From a virus, in the IMG/VR virus record IMGVR_UViG_3300035703_000164, positions 1 to 42,571 of that record: a stretch of 42,571 nt of DNA. One strand, 5' to 3'. The translations under genes were made by a program, and so were the position numbers. The notes under the pieces were generated by a model. That model saw only the letters and a list, made by a program, of their open reading frames with translations. It was not told where the DNA came from and did no database searches. Numbering within the stretch: the first letter of the stretch is position 1; each line of letters begins with the position of its first letter. Of this stretch, positions 28,037 to 34,817 are shown piece after piece.

Positions 28037-28488
28037 GCAACGACATGCTGGCATGCGCCGCCCGCCTGCGCAATTTGATGCGCGTTCATCCAGAGTCTCC
28101 GACATGGCGCGGCATGGAAGAAGCCGCCTCAATCCTTGAGTATGAGGGGAAGGCCAAAGGCGAAGCCGCCCGCGAGATAGAGCGCCTTCAATCCGACCTC
28201 ACTCGCTACATAGACATAGCAACGAAAGAGGCAACGGAAGCCGAAGGGTTGCGGCAGGCAGTCGATGCGTTTGCCGACATCTGCGACGAACTTGGATGCG
28301 AGCGCGACAACGAGGCCGGTTTGCAAGCCGCCGCTGACCTCAAGGCCACCGTCTCCACCCTCACGAGACAGTTGGAGGAGGCAAGGGGCGATCTAGAGAC
28401 AGCGTGGGCCGCATTGCGCGCATGGGTTCCGGGGTATCTTGAGGGCACTACCCCGCCCCGTTCCCTCAAGCAGGGAGAGAGGGAATGA
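28033..28488 (+). CDS. Coiled-coil protein
   Basis: 151 residues from the ATG at 28033. Residues 30-140 are heptad-rich (AAREIERLQSDLTRYIDIATK, LTRQLEEARGDLETAWAALR). Central Asp/Cys region (DICDELGCERDNE). Typical of phage early accessory proteins. Function unknown. Confidence 0.75.
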   Translation: MSNDMLACAARLRNLMRVHPESPTWRGMEEAASILEYEGKAKGEAAREIERLQSDLTRYIDIATKEATEAEGLRQAVDAFADICDELGCERDNEAGLQAAADLKATVSTLTRQLEEARGDLETAWAALRAWVPGYLEGTTPPRSLKQGERE

Positions 28489-28739
28489 CACCACTCGCGC
28501 TCGAAATGCTCTGCTACTTCTGCACCCGCGCCGTTCCCGAGGCAGACCCATTCCCGAACATCCACCGGGAGCCGCAGCAGGAAATCGTCAGGTGGTTCCT
28601 AGACGCCGAAGTCATCCGCACAACAGGCCACAAGGATAAGCCAGAGGCAACCGACAAAGGCCGCGCGTGGCTTGAACTGATCCTGCAAACTCCGATGCCG
28701 GTTCAACGCTGGGCAGACCCACGAAAGGACGCAGCATGA
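28485..28739 (+). CDS. Winged-helix-like small protein
   Basis: 84 residues; a predicted helix, turn and strand (IVRWFLDAEVIRTTGHKDKP) and EATDKGRAWLELILQTP match the pattern of phage winged-helix-like proteins that often end PMP...W. The CYFC pair at 10-13 may be coincidental. Coupled to neighbours by ATGA. Confidence 0.65.
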   Translation: MTPLALEMLCYFCTRAVPEADPFPNIHREPQQEIVRWFLDAEVIRTTGHKDKPEATDKGRAWLELILQTPMPVQRWADPRKDAA

Positions 28740-28879
28740 TCCGCAAACGGCCCATGAGCATCACCCGTGTCGCTGTTCTTTTCTTCGCTGCAATGGCCTT
28801 CATATACGCATTTGGATGGCTGGCAACTCCGGGAAACTTGAGCAGTCTCGTCATCATATGGAAGGGGATGGGGGGATGA
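28736..28879 (+). CDS. 47-residue single-span membrane protein
   Basis: ATG at 28736 overlaps the preceding TGA; one hydrophobic helix (ITRVAVLFFAAMAFIYAFGW). ATGA overlap with the next gene. Unknown function. Confidence 0.6.
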   Translation: MIRKRPMSITRVAVLFFAAMAFIYAFGWLATPGNLSSLVIIWKGMGG

Positions 28880-29163
28880 GCCTGGACCTTGCCGACCGCC
28901 CGTTTTCATCTGAGGAACTTGCGGATCGCTGGGGAGTATCAGCCCAGCATGTGCGCGACCTGATCGCCAAAGGCACCTTGCGGAGCTTCCGCGTCGGGCG
29001 TTTGATCCGCATCCCCGCGACCGCAGTTAGAGAGTTTGAGGAATGCCAACCTACCGCGCAAAGCTCTATCGAGGATCATACTACGCCGTCTGGTCCGAGC
29101 AAGGGAAAACGAAGAGAGCGGCTCTTCATACCACAGACCAGCAACAGGCAAAGCGCAGCCTGA
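28876..29163 (+). CDS. xis: Excisionase-like HTH protein
   Basis: 95 residues from the ATG at 28876. FSSEELADRWGVSAQHVRDLIAKGTLRSFRVGRLIRIPA is the winged HTH of the excisionase/MerR-like family. The last third is Ser/Thr/Arg-rich and overlaps the integrase gene by 121 bases in another frame. Probably directs excision with Int, or represses int. The overlap could also couple expression. Confidence 0.8.
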   Translation: MSLDLADRPFSSEELADRWGVSAQHVRDLIAKGTLRSFRVGRLIRIPATAVREFEECQPTAQSSIEDHTTPSGPSKGKRRERLFIPQTSNRQSAA

Positions 29164-30050
29164 TTGATTTCGAGCGCCAGCGTGAAGCGCCACAGGTTAG
29201 CGGCGGCACAGTTGGGGATTACGTTCAGACATACCTGAACTACAAGGCCAGCCGAGTGCGCGACATCGTGCGGCTGCGCGGCGCATGGGCGAACGCTGAG
29301 CCCATGTTCGGATACCTGCGCCCTGACCAGATCACGCCCGAGCTTTGCGAGCAATACGCCGCCAAGCGTCGAAAGCTTGGACGCGGTGACGGGACGATCC
29401 TGAAAGAGATCAACGTCATTCGCCAAGCCCTGAACTGGAGCAACGTCACCAGCGCCCGTTTCGAGGCCCCTAGCGCCCCTCCGCCGCGCGATCGATGGTT
29501 GACCAAAGACGAGGCTGTAAGGCTCATGGACGGCGCTAAGCAGCCCCATATCAAGCTCTACATCATGCTGGCCTTGGCGACCGCCGCAAGGCGCGGGGCG
29601 CTACTCGACCTGACATGGGATCGGGTAGACCTAAAACGGGGCATGATTGACCTGATCACGCCAGACGAGACGAACCGCAAAAAGCGGGCCAAGTCCATTC
29701 CGATCAATGACGAGCTTTTGCCAGAGCTTGAAGCGGCGGCAGCGGCTGCGCAGACGGACTATGTGATTGAGTACGGCGGGGAAAGGGTGCTGAACATCAA
29801 AAAGGGCTTTGCCGCTGCTGTGAAGCGCGCGGGGCTGGTTGATGTCACTCCACACGACTTGCGGCACACGGCGGCAGTGTGGATGGCAGAGAGCGGGACG
29901 CCGTTTGAGCAGATCGCTCAATACCTGGGCCATAGCTCCTCACGCATCACCTATCAGGTCTATGCGCGGTTCAGTCCGGGCTACCTTCGGCAAGCCGCCA
30001 AAGCGCTCGAATTCTATGGCAAAGGTTCAATAGGGCGTGGGGGAGCATAG
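29043..30050 (+). CDS. int: Tyrosine-family integrase
   Basis: 335 residues. N-terminal arm-binding domain (YRAKLYRGSYYAVWSEQGK), SAM-like core-binding domain at about 55-150, catalytic domain with Arg183, Lys217, His271-x-x-Arg274 (HDLRH), His297 (LGHSSS) and Tyr307. All catalytic residues are present. Start overlaps xis. Directly followed by attP, as in P22 and lambda. Mediates site-specific integration into the tRNA gene. Confidence 0.93.
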   Translation: MPTYRAKLYRGSYYAVWSEQGKTKRAALHTTDQQQAKRSLIDFERQREAPQVSGGTVGDYVQTYLNYKASRVRDIVRLRGAWANAEPMFGYLRPDQITPELCEQYAAKRRKLGRGDGTILKEINVIRQALNWSNVTSARFEAPSAPPPRDRWLTKDEAVRLMDGAKQPHIKLYIMLALATAARRGALLDLTWDRVDLKRGMIDLITPDETNRKKRAKSIPINDELLPELEAAAAAAQTDYVIEYGGERVLNIKKGFAAAVKRAGLVDVTPHDLRHTAAVWMAESGTPFEQIAQYLGHSSSRITYQVYARFSPGYLRQAAKALEFYGKGSIGRGGA

Positions 30051-30058
30051 TCTAACGC

Positions 30059-30095
30059 ACTAGACACGAAGGCCGAAACGCCTTATAAGTCTAGT
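30059..30095. other. Nested inverted repeats between int and attP core
   Basis: ACTAGAC at 30059-30065 and GTCTAGT at 30089-30095, enclosing AAGGC at 30069-30073 and GCCTT at 30080-30084. It could terminate int, and/or bind Int or Xis at attP. Confidence 0.55.
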
Positions 30096-30142
30096 GGTGG
30101 GTGCGGTAGGGATCGAACCTACGACCTCCGCCGTGTGAAGGC
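30095..30142 (-). other. attP: attP core: 3' half of a tRNA-Val(CAC)
   Basis: On the - strand this reads as the anticodon loop TTCACAC (30139..30133, anticodon CAC), 3' anticodon stem, variable loop, T arm (GTAGG-TTCGATC-CCTAC) and acceptor CGCACCC-A-CCA. The 5' half of a tRNA is absent. Integrases often use the 3' half of a tRNA gene so that insertion restores the gene. Integration would presumably target host tRNA-Val(CAC). Immediately downstream of int. Confidence 0.85.
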
Positions 30143-30265
30143 CAAGGCCCTACGCCAATATGGCGGTTTCCTTGGGTTTTCTGCCGTACACGGTGCCAAA
30201 GTGTTTTCGTCTCGTTCCGGGCTTGTTCGTCTCGCTCGGCCCATATGCACCAAGGAGCATCGTCT

Positions 30266-30601
30266 ATGAGCCTTAAGAAAGACCTAGAGACAATCGCCGC
30301 GCTGCCGGAGCCGAGCCGCCGCAACAATGCGGAGTGGGAAGAGGCCGACCGCCGCGAGTGGATACGTGAGAATATGGAGCGTGTAGACCCGCGTGTTGAC
30401 GCAATGCTTGGCAAGCGCAGTGAATGGGCGCGGCTTGGCGAATGCATCGAAGCTATGGAAAAGGCTGGGTCAAAGCCGCCATATGCCGTGATCCGTGGTC
30501 GCAATGGCGTCGTGGTCATGGAGATGCAGAAATATCTCGACAGCGGCAAGCGCGTTGACACCCGCAAGGATTGGGAAAGGACGCGGGACGAGTGCAGCTA
30601 A
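30266..30601 (+). CDS. Hypothetical charged protein
   Basis: 111 residues from the ATG at 30266, with AAGGAG eight bases upstream. An ATG at 30245 lacks a ribosome site. Helical, many Arg and Glu (REWIRENMERVDPRVDAMLG). First gene after attP. Function unknown. Confidence 0.75.
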   Translation: MSLKKDLETIAALPEPSRRNNAEWEEADRREWIRENMERVDPRVDAMLGKRSEWARLGECIEAMEKAGSKPPYAVIRGRNGVVVMEMQKYLDSGKRVDTRKDWERTRDECS

Positions 30602-30637
30602 CCCCGCCTAGCCACTACCTTCAATTGGAGAGAGAGA

Positions 30638-30856
30638 ATGGGACTTTGCGAGACGTGTAACCACTTTCAGCGCGACCCAAACTCTGCGCGTGGGTTCGGT
30701 GGTTGCGGGCGTTGGCACCAAGGATATTGGACGCCAGAGGACAAAATGGCTGACAACGAAGTTTTAGTTGAAAGCGACGAAGGCTGGGGAATGATTATGG
30801 GGCCAAAGTTCGGCTGCGTTCTTCATGAGCCCAAGTCCCCCGCTAACCCCGCTTAA
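30638..30856 (+). CDS. Small Cys-containing protein
   Basis: 72 residues with Cys-x2-Cys at 4-7 and two later Cys (GGCG, FGCVLHE); may bind a metal. GGAGAGAGAGA precedes the ATG. Belongs to the run of cassettes that share leader sequences. Confidence 0.7.
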   Translation: MGLCETCNHFQRDPNSARGFGGCGRWHQGYWTPEDKMADNEVLVESDEGWGMIMGPKFGCVLHEPKSPANPA

Positions 30857-30872
30857 CGCTAGGAGATGGAAG

Positions 30873-31133
30873 ATGGACGAGGACCGCAAAGCGCTAATTC
30901 AAAAGATGTGGAACACGACCGGTCGGTTTTGGCCCTTTCAAGGCGACACGATGTACGTACCTCTTCCCGTGTCCATAGCCGATCTAGCGTCCCCGCCAGA
31001 CTACTCAGCGCCGCCTGTCATCCCCCGCCTAGCATTCCGTCGCGGTATCGAATTTAACGATGAGAAGGGTTGGAAGCGCTACTATGTTGAGTGCGAAGGA
31101 ATTCGCGTCGATGAGTACACCCGACCTCTGTAG
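30873..31133 (+). CDS. Small protein starting MDEDRK, copy 1
   Basis: 86 residues from the ATG at 30873, with AGGAGATGGAAG upstream. Contains PFQGDTMYVPLPVSIADL and a C-terminal charged part. Shares its first six residues and its leader with the gene at 31172, while the bodies differ. Function unknown. Confidence 0.65.
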   Translation: MDEDRKALIQKMWNTTGRFWPFQGDTMYVPLPVSIADLASPPDYSAPPVIPRLAFRRGIEFNDEKGWKRYYVECEGIRVDEYTRPL

Positions 31134-31171
31134 TCCCCTGCCTAACCCTCAGTTCAATGGAGAGTGAAGAA

Positions 31172-31414
31172 ATGGACGAGGATAGAAAGGGCGGGGTTTT
31201 TATCGTGCCGCCCGGAACCGTGCCGGACTTCATGCGCGATGACGGGGCGTTTAAGCGGCTTAGGAGCACCCCGATCAACATGTGGCGGTTTCCTCCGCTC
31301 CGTCAGCGAAAGTCGCTGTGTGATCGTCTGCTTGACGCTATTCTTGGCGAAGAGACGCCCTCGCCTCCCAAGCCATCCAATTCTCAATCGGAGAGAAAAG
31401 ATGCCGCTTCTTAA
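31172..31414 (+). CDS. Small protein starting MDEDRK, copy 2
   Basis: 80 residues from the ATG at 31172. Ribosome site GGAGAGTGAAGAA. Contains GVFIVPPGTVPDFMRDDGAF, then RSLCDRLLDAILGE-like helix. See copy 1 for the shared start. Confidence 0.65.
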   Translation: MDEDRKGGVFIVPPGTVPDFMRDDGAFKRLRSTPINMWRFPPLRQRKSLCDRLLDAILGEETPSPPKPSNSQSERKDAAS

Positions 31415-31544
31415 CGTCTACATGGTCGCCGCGTCTGGCTTTGCGGTGTTCTTCATCCTTGCCGTTGTCGTGTCGGCTGTTCTCGGAATGCCGCTGCTGA
31501 CGACTAATCGGCAGACGCCTCCAACTGTGCCCCCGCCCAGCTAA
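31401..31544 (+). CDS. 47-residue single-span membrane protein
   Basis: ATG at 31401 with CGGAGAGAAAAG upstream. One hydrophobic helix (MVAASGFAVFFILAVVVSAV). The stop is followed by the CTAACCC motif found after the previous cassettes. Overlaps the convergent membrane ORF by 41 bases. Confidence 0.6.
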   Translation: MPLLNVYMVAASGFAVFFILAVVVSAVLGMPLLTTNRQTPPTVPPPS

Positions 31545-31629
31545 CCCGATTATCCACCACCGGCATAGCGCCTAAAGCGAGTATCACCGCCACGCCTGCA
31601 AGCAGTAGAACTATATCAGATGAACGCAT
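31504..31629 (-). CDS. 41-residue membrane protein, end of late unit
   Basis: ATG at 31629 with AGGA six bases upstream. The sequence begins RSSDIVLLLAGVAVILALGA, a membrane helix, followed by a short polar tail. Convergent with the + strand cassette gene. Possibly the last gene of the late unit. Confidence 0.45.
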   Translation of the reverse strand: MRSSDIVLLLAGVAVILALGAMPVVDNRVSWAGAQLEASAD

Positions 31630-31650
31630 GGTGCATCCTATACGTTTTTC

Positions 31651-31679
31651 GTGACAAATCAACGTCTTGGCGCTATATT
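31651..31679 (+). promoter_or_regulatory. Strong sigma70-like promoter
   Basis: GTGACA at 31651-31656, 17-bp spacer, TATATT at 31674-31679: five of six consensus bases in each box, the best promoter match I saw. It drives the + strand membrane gene at 31702 against the late unit. Confidence 0.65.
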
Positions 31680-31701
31680 TGCGCAGAAATGAGAGGCTGA
31701 A

Positions 31702-31860
31702 ATGAGCGATATTGTTTGGGGTGTAGCGGCTGGGTTGTGCTGGCTTGCCATGATCGTTGTGACTTACCTTGCCTACGGAATCTTAGGCGGCATCGTTGCC
31801 GCGCTGGTCGCAGTTCTCGGATTGGCCTTGGCTATCAGTGCTAATCCTCGTCACGAATGA
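31702..31860 (+). CDS. 52-residue two-span membrane protein (holin-like or moron)
   Basis: ATG at 31702 with GAGAGG five bases before. Two hydrophobic helices (VAAGLCWLAMIVVTYLAYGI and VAALVAVLGLALAI) with a short polar end. With its own strong promoter it is likely expressed independently, perhaps from the prophage. A small holin or an exclusion protein are both possible. Confidence 0.6.
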   Translation: MSDIVWGVAAGLCWLAMIVVTYLAYGILGGIVAALVAVLGLALAISANPRHE

Positions 31861-32026
31861 TCGTCGTGGGCGCGCCCGGCCTCAATTCCATCCCGTCGAT
31901 AATAGCTTGGATGCCGTCAACCGCGCCGCGCGTATAGGCACCCTTCCCTCGCCTTTCAACGATCCCGTCGATTGCCTTGGTTAGATACTCGTAGAGTTCA
32001 AATTCATTCCATTCGCGAACGCGCAT
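31841..32026 (-). CDS. Small helical protein
   Basis: 61 residues (WNEFELYEYLTKAIDGIVERR and GAVDGIQAIIDGMEL). Directly after the 27-residue peptide. Overlaps the + strand membrane gene by 20 bp at its 3' end. Function unknown. Confidence 0.7.
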   Translation of the reverse strand: MRVREWNEFELYEYLTKAIDGIVERRGKGAYTRGAVDGIQAIIDGMELRPGAPTTIIRDED

Positions 32027-32110
32027 TCAATACCCCGATAGATGCCAAACGATGCAGGCAGAGACCGCGACGAGAAACAGCCCCGCCGCGATGCCAGCTA
32101 AGAGCTTCAC
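32027..32110 (-). CDS. 27-residue membrane peptide
   Basis: GTG at 32110 overlaps the preceding TGA (GTGA) and the stop is adjacent to the next ATG. One hydrophobic helix (KLLAGIAAGLFLVAVSACIV). Fills the gap between two genes exactly. Confidence 0.5.
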   Translation of the reverse strand: MKLLAGIAAGLFLVAVSACIVWHLSGY

Positions 32111-32418
32111 GCGGAAGGCCCGGTAGACGCGAACGGAATGGGCGGAGTCATGCAGCCGCCGATCTCCAGGCCAAAGACCATCTTGTCGCCAAGGATCGCC
32201 ACCAGCACGCGCGTAACGCCTTCGGGCACCTGACCCAGCACGGTCTTGACAGTGCCGTCTAGGAAGCCCTGAACCTCATTGGCGGGCACTTCGGTGTAGG
32301 TCATGCCATTGCCGTCAAGCAGGCTTTTGACATAGTCGAGCGTGTCGCATTCCTGAGCGGCAACGGGAGCGGAAAACAGGGCGAGAGCAAGCGCCCCCGC
32401 AATGACGAGGTTTTTCAT
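32107..32418 (-). CDS. Secreted protein with signal peptide
   Basis: 103 residues; signal peptide (KNLVIAGALALALFSAPVAA) with a probable cut after Ala21. The mature part has two Cys (one near each end), acidic N-terminal half and a Val/Gly-rich centre. Probably periplasmic. Located in the lysis region; it could assist lysis or exclude competitors. Confidence 0.75.
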   Translation of the reverse strand: MKNLVIAGALALALFSAPVAAQECDTLDYVKSLLDGNGMTYTEVPANEVQGFLDGTVKTVLGQVPEGVTRVLVAILGDKMVFGLEIGGCMTPPIPFASTGPSA

Positions 32419-32453
32419 AGGTTGTCCAATCGTGGATTATGTCCCAATCGGGA

Positions 32454-33455
32454 CTAGGAGAAGCGTTCCGCCAACTCTAGGGTCGACCACATCCGAACGC
32501 TCTCGATCTGGCCGTCACGCAACGTCAATTCCGATGGTCCCCATGTCCAACCAGTCATGGAGAGCCCGGCATATTGTTTGATGTAACCAAACGGCATCAT
32601 GGACCCGGTGTTGAAAACCGTAATCTGGTTGCCGATGCCGAACTTGGGCCGGTTAATCAGTTCCCTTTTATGGGTATGCCCCCAGACAACAGAGAACGTG
32701 GTTTCGCGGGCAACCGTCTGGTTAGCGTTGACGCCGCCGACTTCCTTGCCCATGCCGTTGATGGGCGCATGCGTGAAGCCGACGCCCTCGATAAATAGCC
32801 ATTCCCGATAGCGCTTGTTGGTGAAGCCGTAGCGGGCGAACACCTGTTGCAGCGGGATCGTATAGACCCCCGCAGTCGTCGGGTTGATGTTCTCGAATCG
32901 GTCGGCCCGGTAGCAGTGGTTGCCGTCTAGGTGATAGCGGGGAATGTCGTCTGCTGACGGGGCGGTTTCGTTGAACTCGCCATAGGCATCGGTCAGGCTT
33001 GCAATCTCGGTGAGGAACGCGGGCTTTGCCCTATCGTCCATTGACCCGGCAACCGCATGCGTCGAAAGGCTGTCCAAATCTAGACTGTCGCCAACGTCAA
33101 CGATGAAGTCGGGCTGTAGCTCGCTGGCGAGCAGGCCCAAGTGCCTGAACCGGGATTTGTCGGGGATATTGGGGGAGTCGTGTCCATCGCCCCAGACAAG
33201 CACCCTAACGGCCTTGCCGAAGGTGTTTGGGGTCGGCTGGTACGATGTGCGGGCGGGGATACGTATGCGGGGTTTCTCGGGCCTTACGTGAGGCGCTAGC
33301 CCTTGATCCTGCGCAATCTTGATACGGTGGTTTAGTGTGCTGCGGTCTATGCCGAGAACCTTGGCAGCGGCGGTTGCGCTATAAGATGCATCAGCCCACG
33401 CATTGAGCGCTTCCTGCATCTTGGGAATGTCGAACTTGAGGGGTGGGGTGCCCAT
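32454..33455 (-). CDS. HTH-metallophosphoesterase fusion
   Basis: 333 residues. N-terminal HTH (AWADASYSATAAAKVLGIDRSTLNHRIK) precedes a calcineurin-like phosphoesterase with DGHD at 90-93, VDVGDSLDLD at 119-128, GNH at 178-180, His229, and GHTH at 259-262. All metal-binding motifs are present. This combination occurs in phages; the substrate is unknown, perhaps DNA or a nucleotide. The neighbour 33455 gene overlaps by one base. Confidence 0.85.
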   Translation of the reverse strand: MGTPPLKFDIPKMQEALNAWADASYSATAAAKVLGIDRSTLNHRIKIAQDQGLAPHVRPEKPRIRIPARTSYQPTPNTFGKAVRVLVWGDGHDSPNIPDKSRFRHLGLLASELQPDFIVDVGDSLDLDSLSTHAVAGSMDDRAKPAFLTEIASLTDAYGEFNETAPSADDIPRYHLDGNHCYRADRFENINPTTAGVYTIPLQQVFARYGFTNKRYREWLFIEGVGFTHAPINGMGKEVGGVNANQTVARETTFSVVWGHTHKRELINRPKFGIGNQITVFNTGSMMPFGYIKQYAGLSMTGWTWGPSELTLRDGQIESVRMWSTLELAERFS

Positions 33456-33754
33456 TATTTGGTCCCGCTGTTGGTCCGTTCCTGGCGGCGATTTTCCTCT
33501 TCTGCGCGGCGTAAATACCCTACATCCGTCTTTAGCTCGGCTAGGGTTTCACGCATGAACAGCCGGTCATCCTCTGCCTGTTTGGCAGCAGCGGCGGCGG
33601 CAATTTGGAGGTTGGTGATTTCGGCTGTGTGCGCTTCGACGGTAGTGCCGAGGGAACCGTACGCTTGCGCAAAGCCCCAGAGAGCCCCGACCATTGTGAG
33701 CATGGCAAGGATGTTGCCGAGTGAGATTTTCGGGTCGAAGGAAAAACGTGGCAA
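33455..33754 (-). CDS. Membrane-anchored coiled-coil protein, spanin-like
   Basis: 99 residues. One membrane helix at about 13-32 (GNILAMLTMVGALWGFAQAY), then a helical coiled-coil (AEITNLQIAAAAAAKQAEDD, TLAELKTDVGYLRRAEEENR). The arrangement resembles an inner-membrane spanin (Rz-like), but no outer-membrane partner lipoprotein is found nearby. Confidence 0.7.
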   Translation of the reverse strand: MPRFSFDPKISLGNILAMLTMVGALWGFAQAYGSLGTTVEAHTAEITNLQIAAAAAAKQAEDDRLFMRETLAELKTDVGYLRRAEEENRRQERTNSGTK

Positions 33755-34047
33755 AGTATCCTCGCAAGCTTGAGGTTGATCCCGAGCGGGACGATTAGGC
33801 GGGAATATGCGGGGGTATCGGGGAAATGATCCCGAGCGGGGCGTTTGAGGTCACAGATTGCGACTTCAAAGGTTGTATTTTCGGCGGGGTTAGGCTATGG
33901 TTTGGGGCTGGTTCCGAGGGGCCGGGGTTCGTACCCGACCGCGCTAAGGTTGCAACGCCAGCATCGAAGTTAGCTGGCGGGGGCTTTGCAAGTCCGTACC
34001 TACATGGGCGGGTTGGCCTGCGGTAACAAAAGGCCGAGCCTCGCCAG
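33755..34047. other. 293-bp gap with repeats and alternative hairpins
   Basis: No convincing gene. GATCCCGAGCGGGACG at 33778-33793 and GATCCCGAGCGGGGCG at 33828-33843 are a direct repeat. TAGCTGGCG at 33971-33979 can pair with CGCCAGCTA at 34042-34050, and its GCTGGC can alternatively pair with GCCAGC at 33957-33962. ORFs at 33826..34026 (+) and 34065..33795 (-) cross it without a ribosome site or known features. A structured RNA within the lysis operon is possible. Confidence 0.45.
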
Positions 34048-34344
34048 CTACTCTTCCCCATGTATCCAATCGAGGGCTTTACGACCGGGTACGGGGCGGG
34101 TCTTGGGCTTTGGCTGGGGACGCTTGTCGGGATGATGCGTGACCATCTCGTGTTCTGCATCGGGCGTATTACGCCGCCAGAACATCAATGCTCCACCAAC
34201 GGCCAACAGAGCGGCTACAGCGGGCTTTCCAAGCAGTGCGCCTAGGATAAGGCCAGCGACGAAGTTAACGCCGTACCAGCCGCCCGGCACCCACTCGACC
34301 CAGAAGAATGCCGCGCCATATATCCAGTCGGTGACGAAGCTCAT
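34048..34344 (-). CDS. Membrane protein in the lysis region
   Basis: 98 residues, two probable membrane segments (WVPGGWYGVNFVAGLILGAL and KPAVAALLAVGGALMFW) and a long basic tail (HHPDKRPQPKPKTRPVPG). Overlaps the upstream holin-like gene by ATGA. Could be a holin or a holin partner. Confidence 0.7.
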   Translation of the reverse strand: MSFVTDWIYGAAFFWVEWVPGGWYGVNFVAGLILGALLGKPAVAALLAVGGALMFWRRNTPDAEHEMVTHHPDKRPQPKPKTRPVPGRKALDWIHGEE

Positions 34345-34556
34345 TTCAGATCAGCCTTGGTGACGGCAGCGCGGGGGCGCATCCACCAGTTAATCAGGAA
34401 CACCGCCGCCATTGCGTAGGGGATGTACTTGGGCGGGATGATGGCGACGATTTCGGGAGCGCCAAGGATGGGGGCGACTGCCACGAGGAACGCGCCGATG
34501 CCGTTGAATAAAGCGGTGCGCCAACGGACAATTGTCAGCCAGATTGTGTTGAGCAT
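34341..34556 (-). CDS. Holin-like protein
   Basis: 71 residues with two hydrophobic helices (LFNGIGAFLVAVAPILGA and IPYAMAAVFLINWWMR) and a basic C-terminus with AAVTKADLK, common in class II holins. Lies near the endolysin and before a second small membrane gene, as expected for a lysis cassette. Confidence 0.75.
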   Translation of the reverse strand: MLNTIWLTIVRWRTALFNGIGAFLVAVAPILGAPEIVAIIPPKYIPYAMAAVFLINWWMRPRAAVTKADLK

Positions 34557-34558
34557 AG

Positions 34559-34587
34559 TTGCACTTTCCTTTGCAAAAGGCTAGGTT
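34559..34587 (+). promoter_or_regulatory. Candidate promoter of the antisense gene at 34614
   Basis: TTGCAC at 34559-34564, a 17-bp spacer and TAGGTT at 34582-34587. The -10 match is weak. It faces against the late operon. Confidence 0.35.
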
Positions 34588-34613
34588 TTCTGCGGGTTTG
34601 ATGGAGATTTGAG

Positions 34614-34817
34614 ATGGATTACAGCGTGTATCCGAACGGGCCTACATCGGCCTCGCCCTATGCGGACGTTCGCATTGTTGGGCCGCTGAAACGGCACTCT
34701 GGATCAACGGTTGACGGCGCAATCCACTACGAAACGTTTGACCCAGAACGTGGATGGGAGCGGCTAAACCGCAAGGAACGCAGAAAACAGGCTGCGATCA
34801 CCACCAAGGCGAAATAA
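34614..34817 (+). CDS. Antisense small gene (moron-like) between holin-like gene and endolysin
   Basis: 67 residues, + strand. GGAGATTTGAG precedes the ATG. Tyr/Pro-rich first half and a very basic end (RLNRKERRKQAAITTKAK). The last 20 bases overlap the endolysin 3' end. Not recognised. Like the genes at 6771 and 39182 it interrupts the leftward late unit. Confidence 0.65.
   Translation: MDYSVYPNGPTSASPYADVRIVGPLKRHSGSTVDGAIHYETFDPERGWERLNRKERRKQAAITTKAK

Noticed and set aside
30095-30142. Complete tRNA-Val gene
   Set aside because: Only the 3' half is present; the sequence upstream of the anticodon loop does not form a D arm or 5' acceptor strand. It is an attP core.
33905-33945. T-arm-like GGGGTTCGTACCCG in the lysis-region gap
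   Set aside because: Only a 4-bp stem and no other tRNA parts around it.
33826-34026. 66-codon + strand ORF and 34065..33795 - strand ORF
   Set aside because: No good ribosome site, Pro/Gly-rich or shadow-like composition, and each is crossed by repeats; reported only as a gap.
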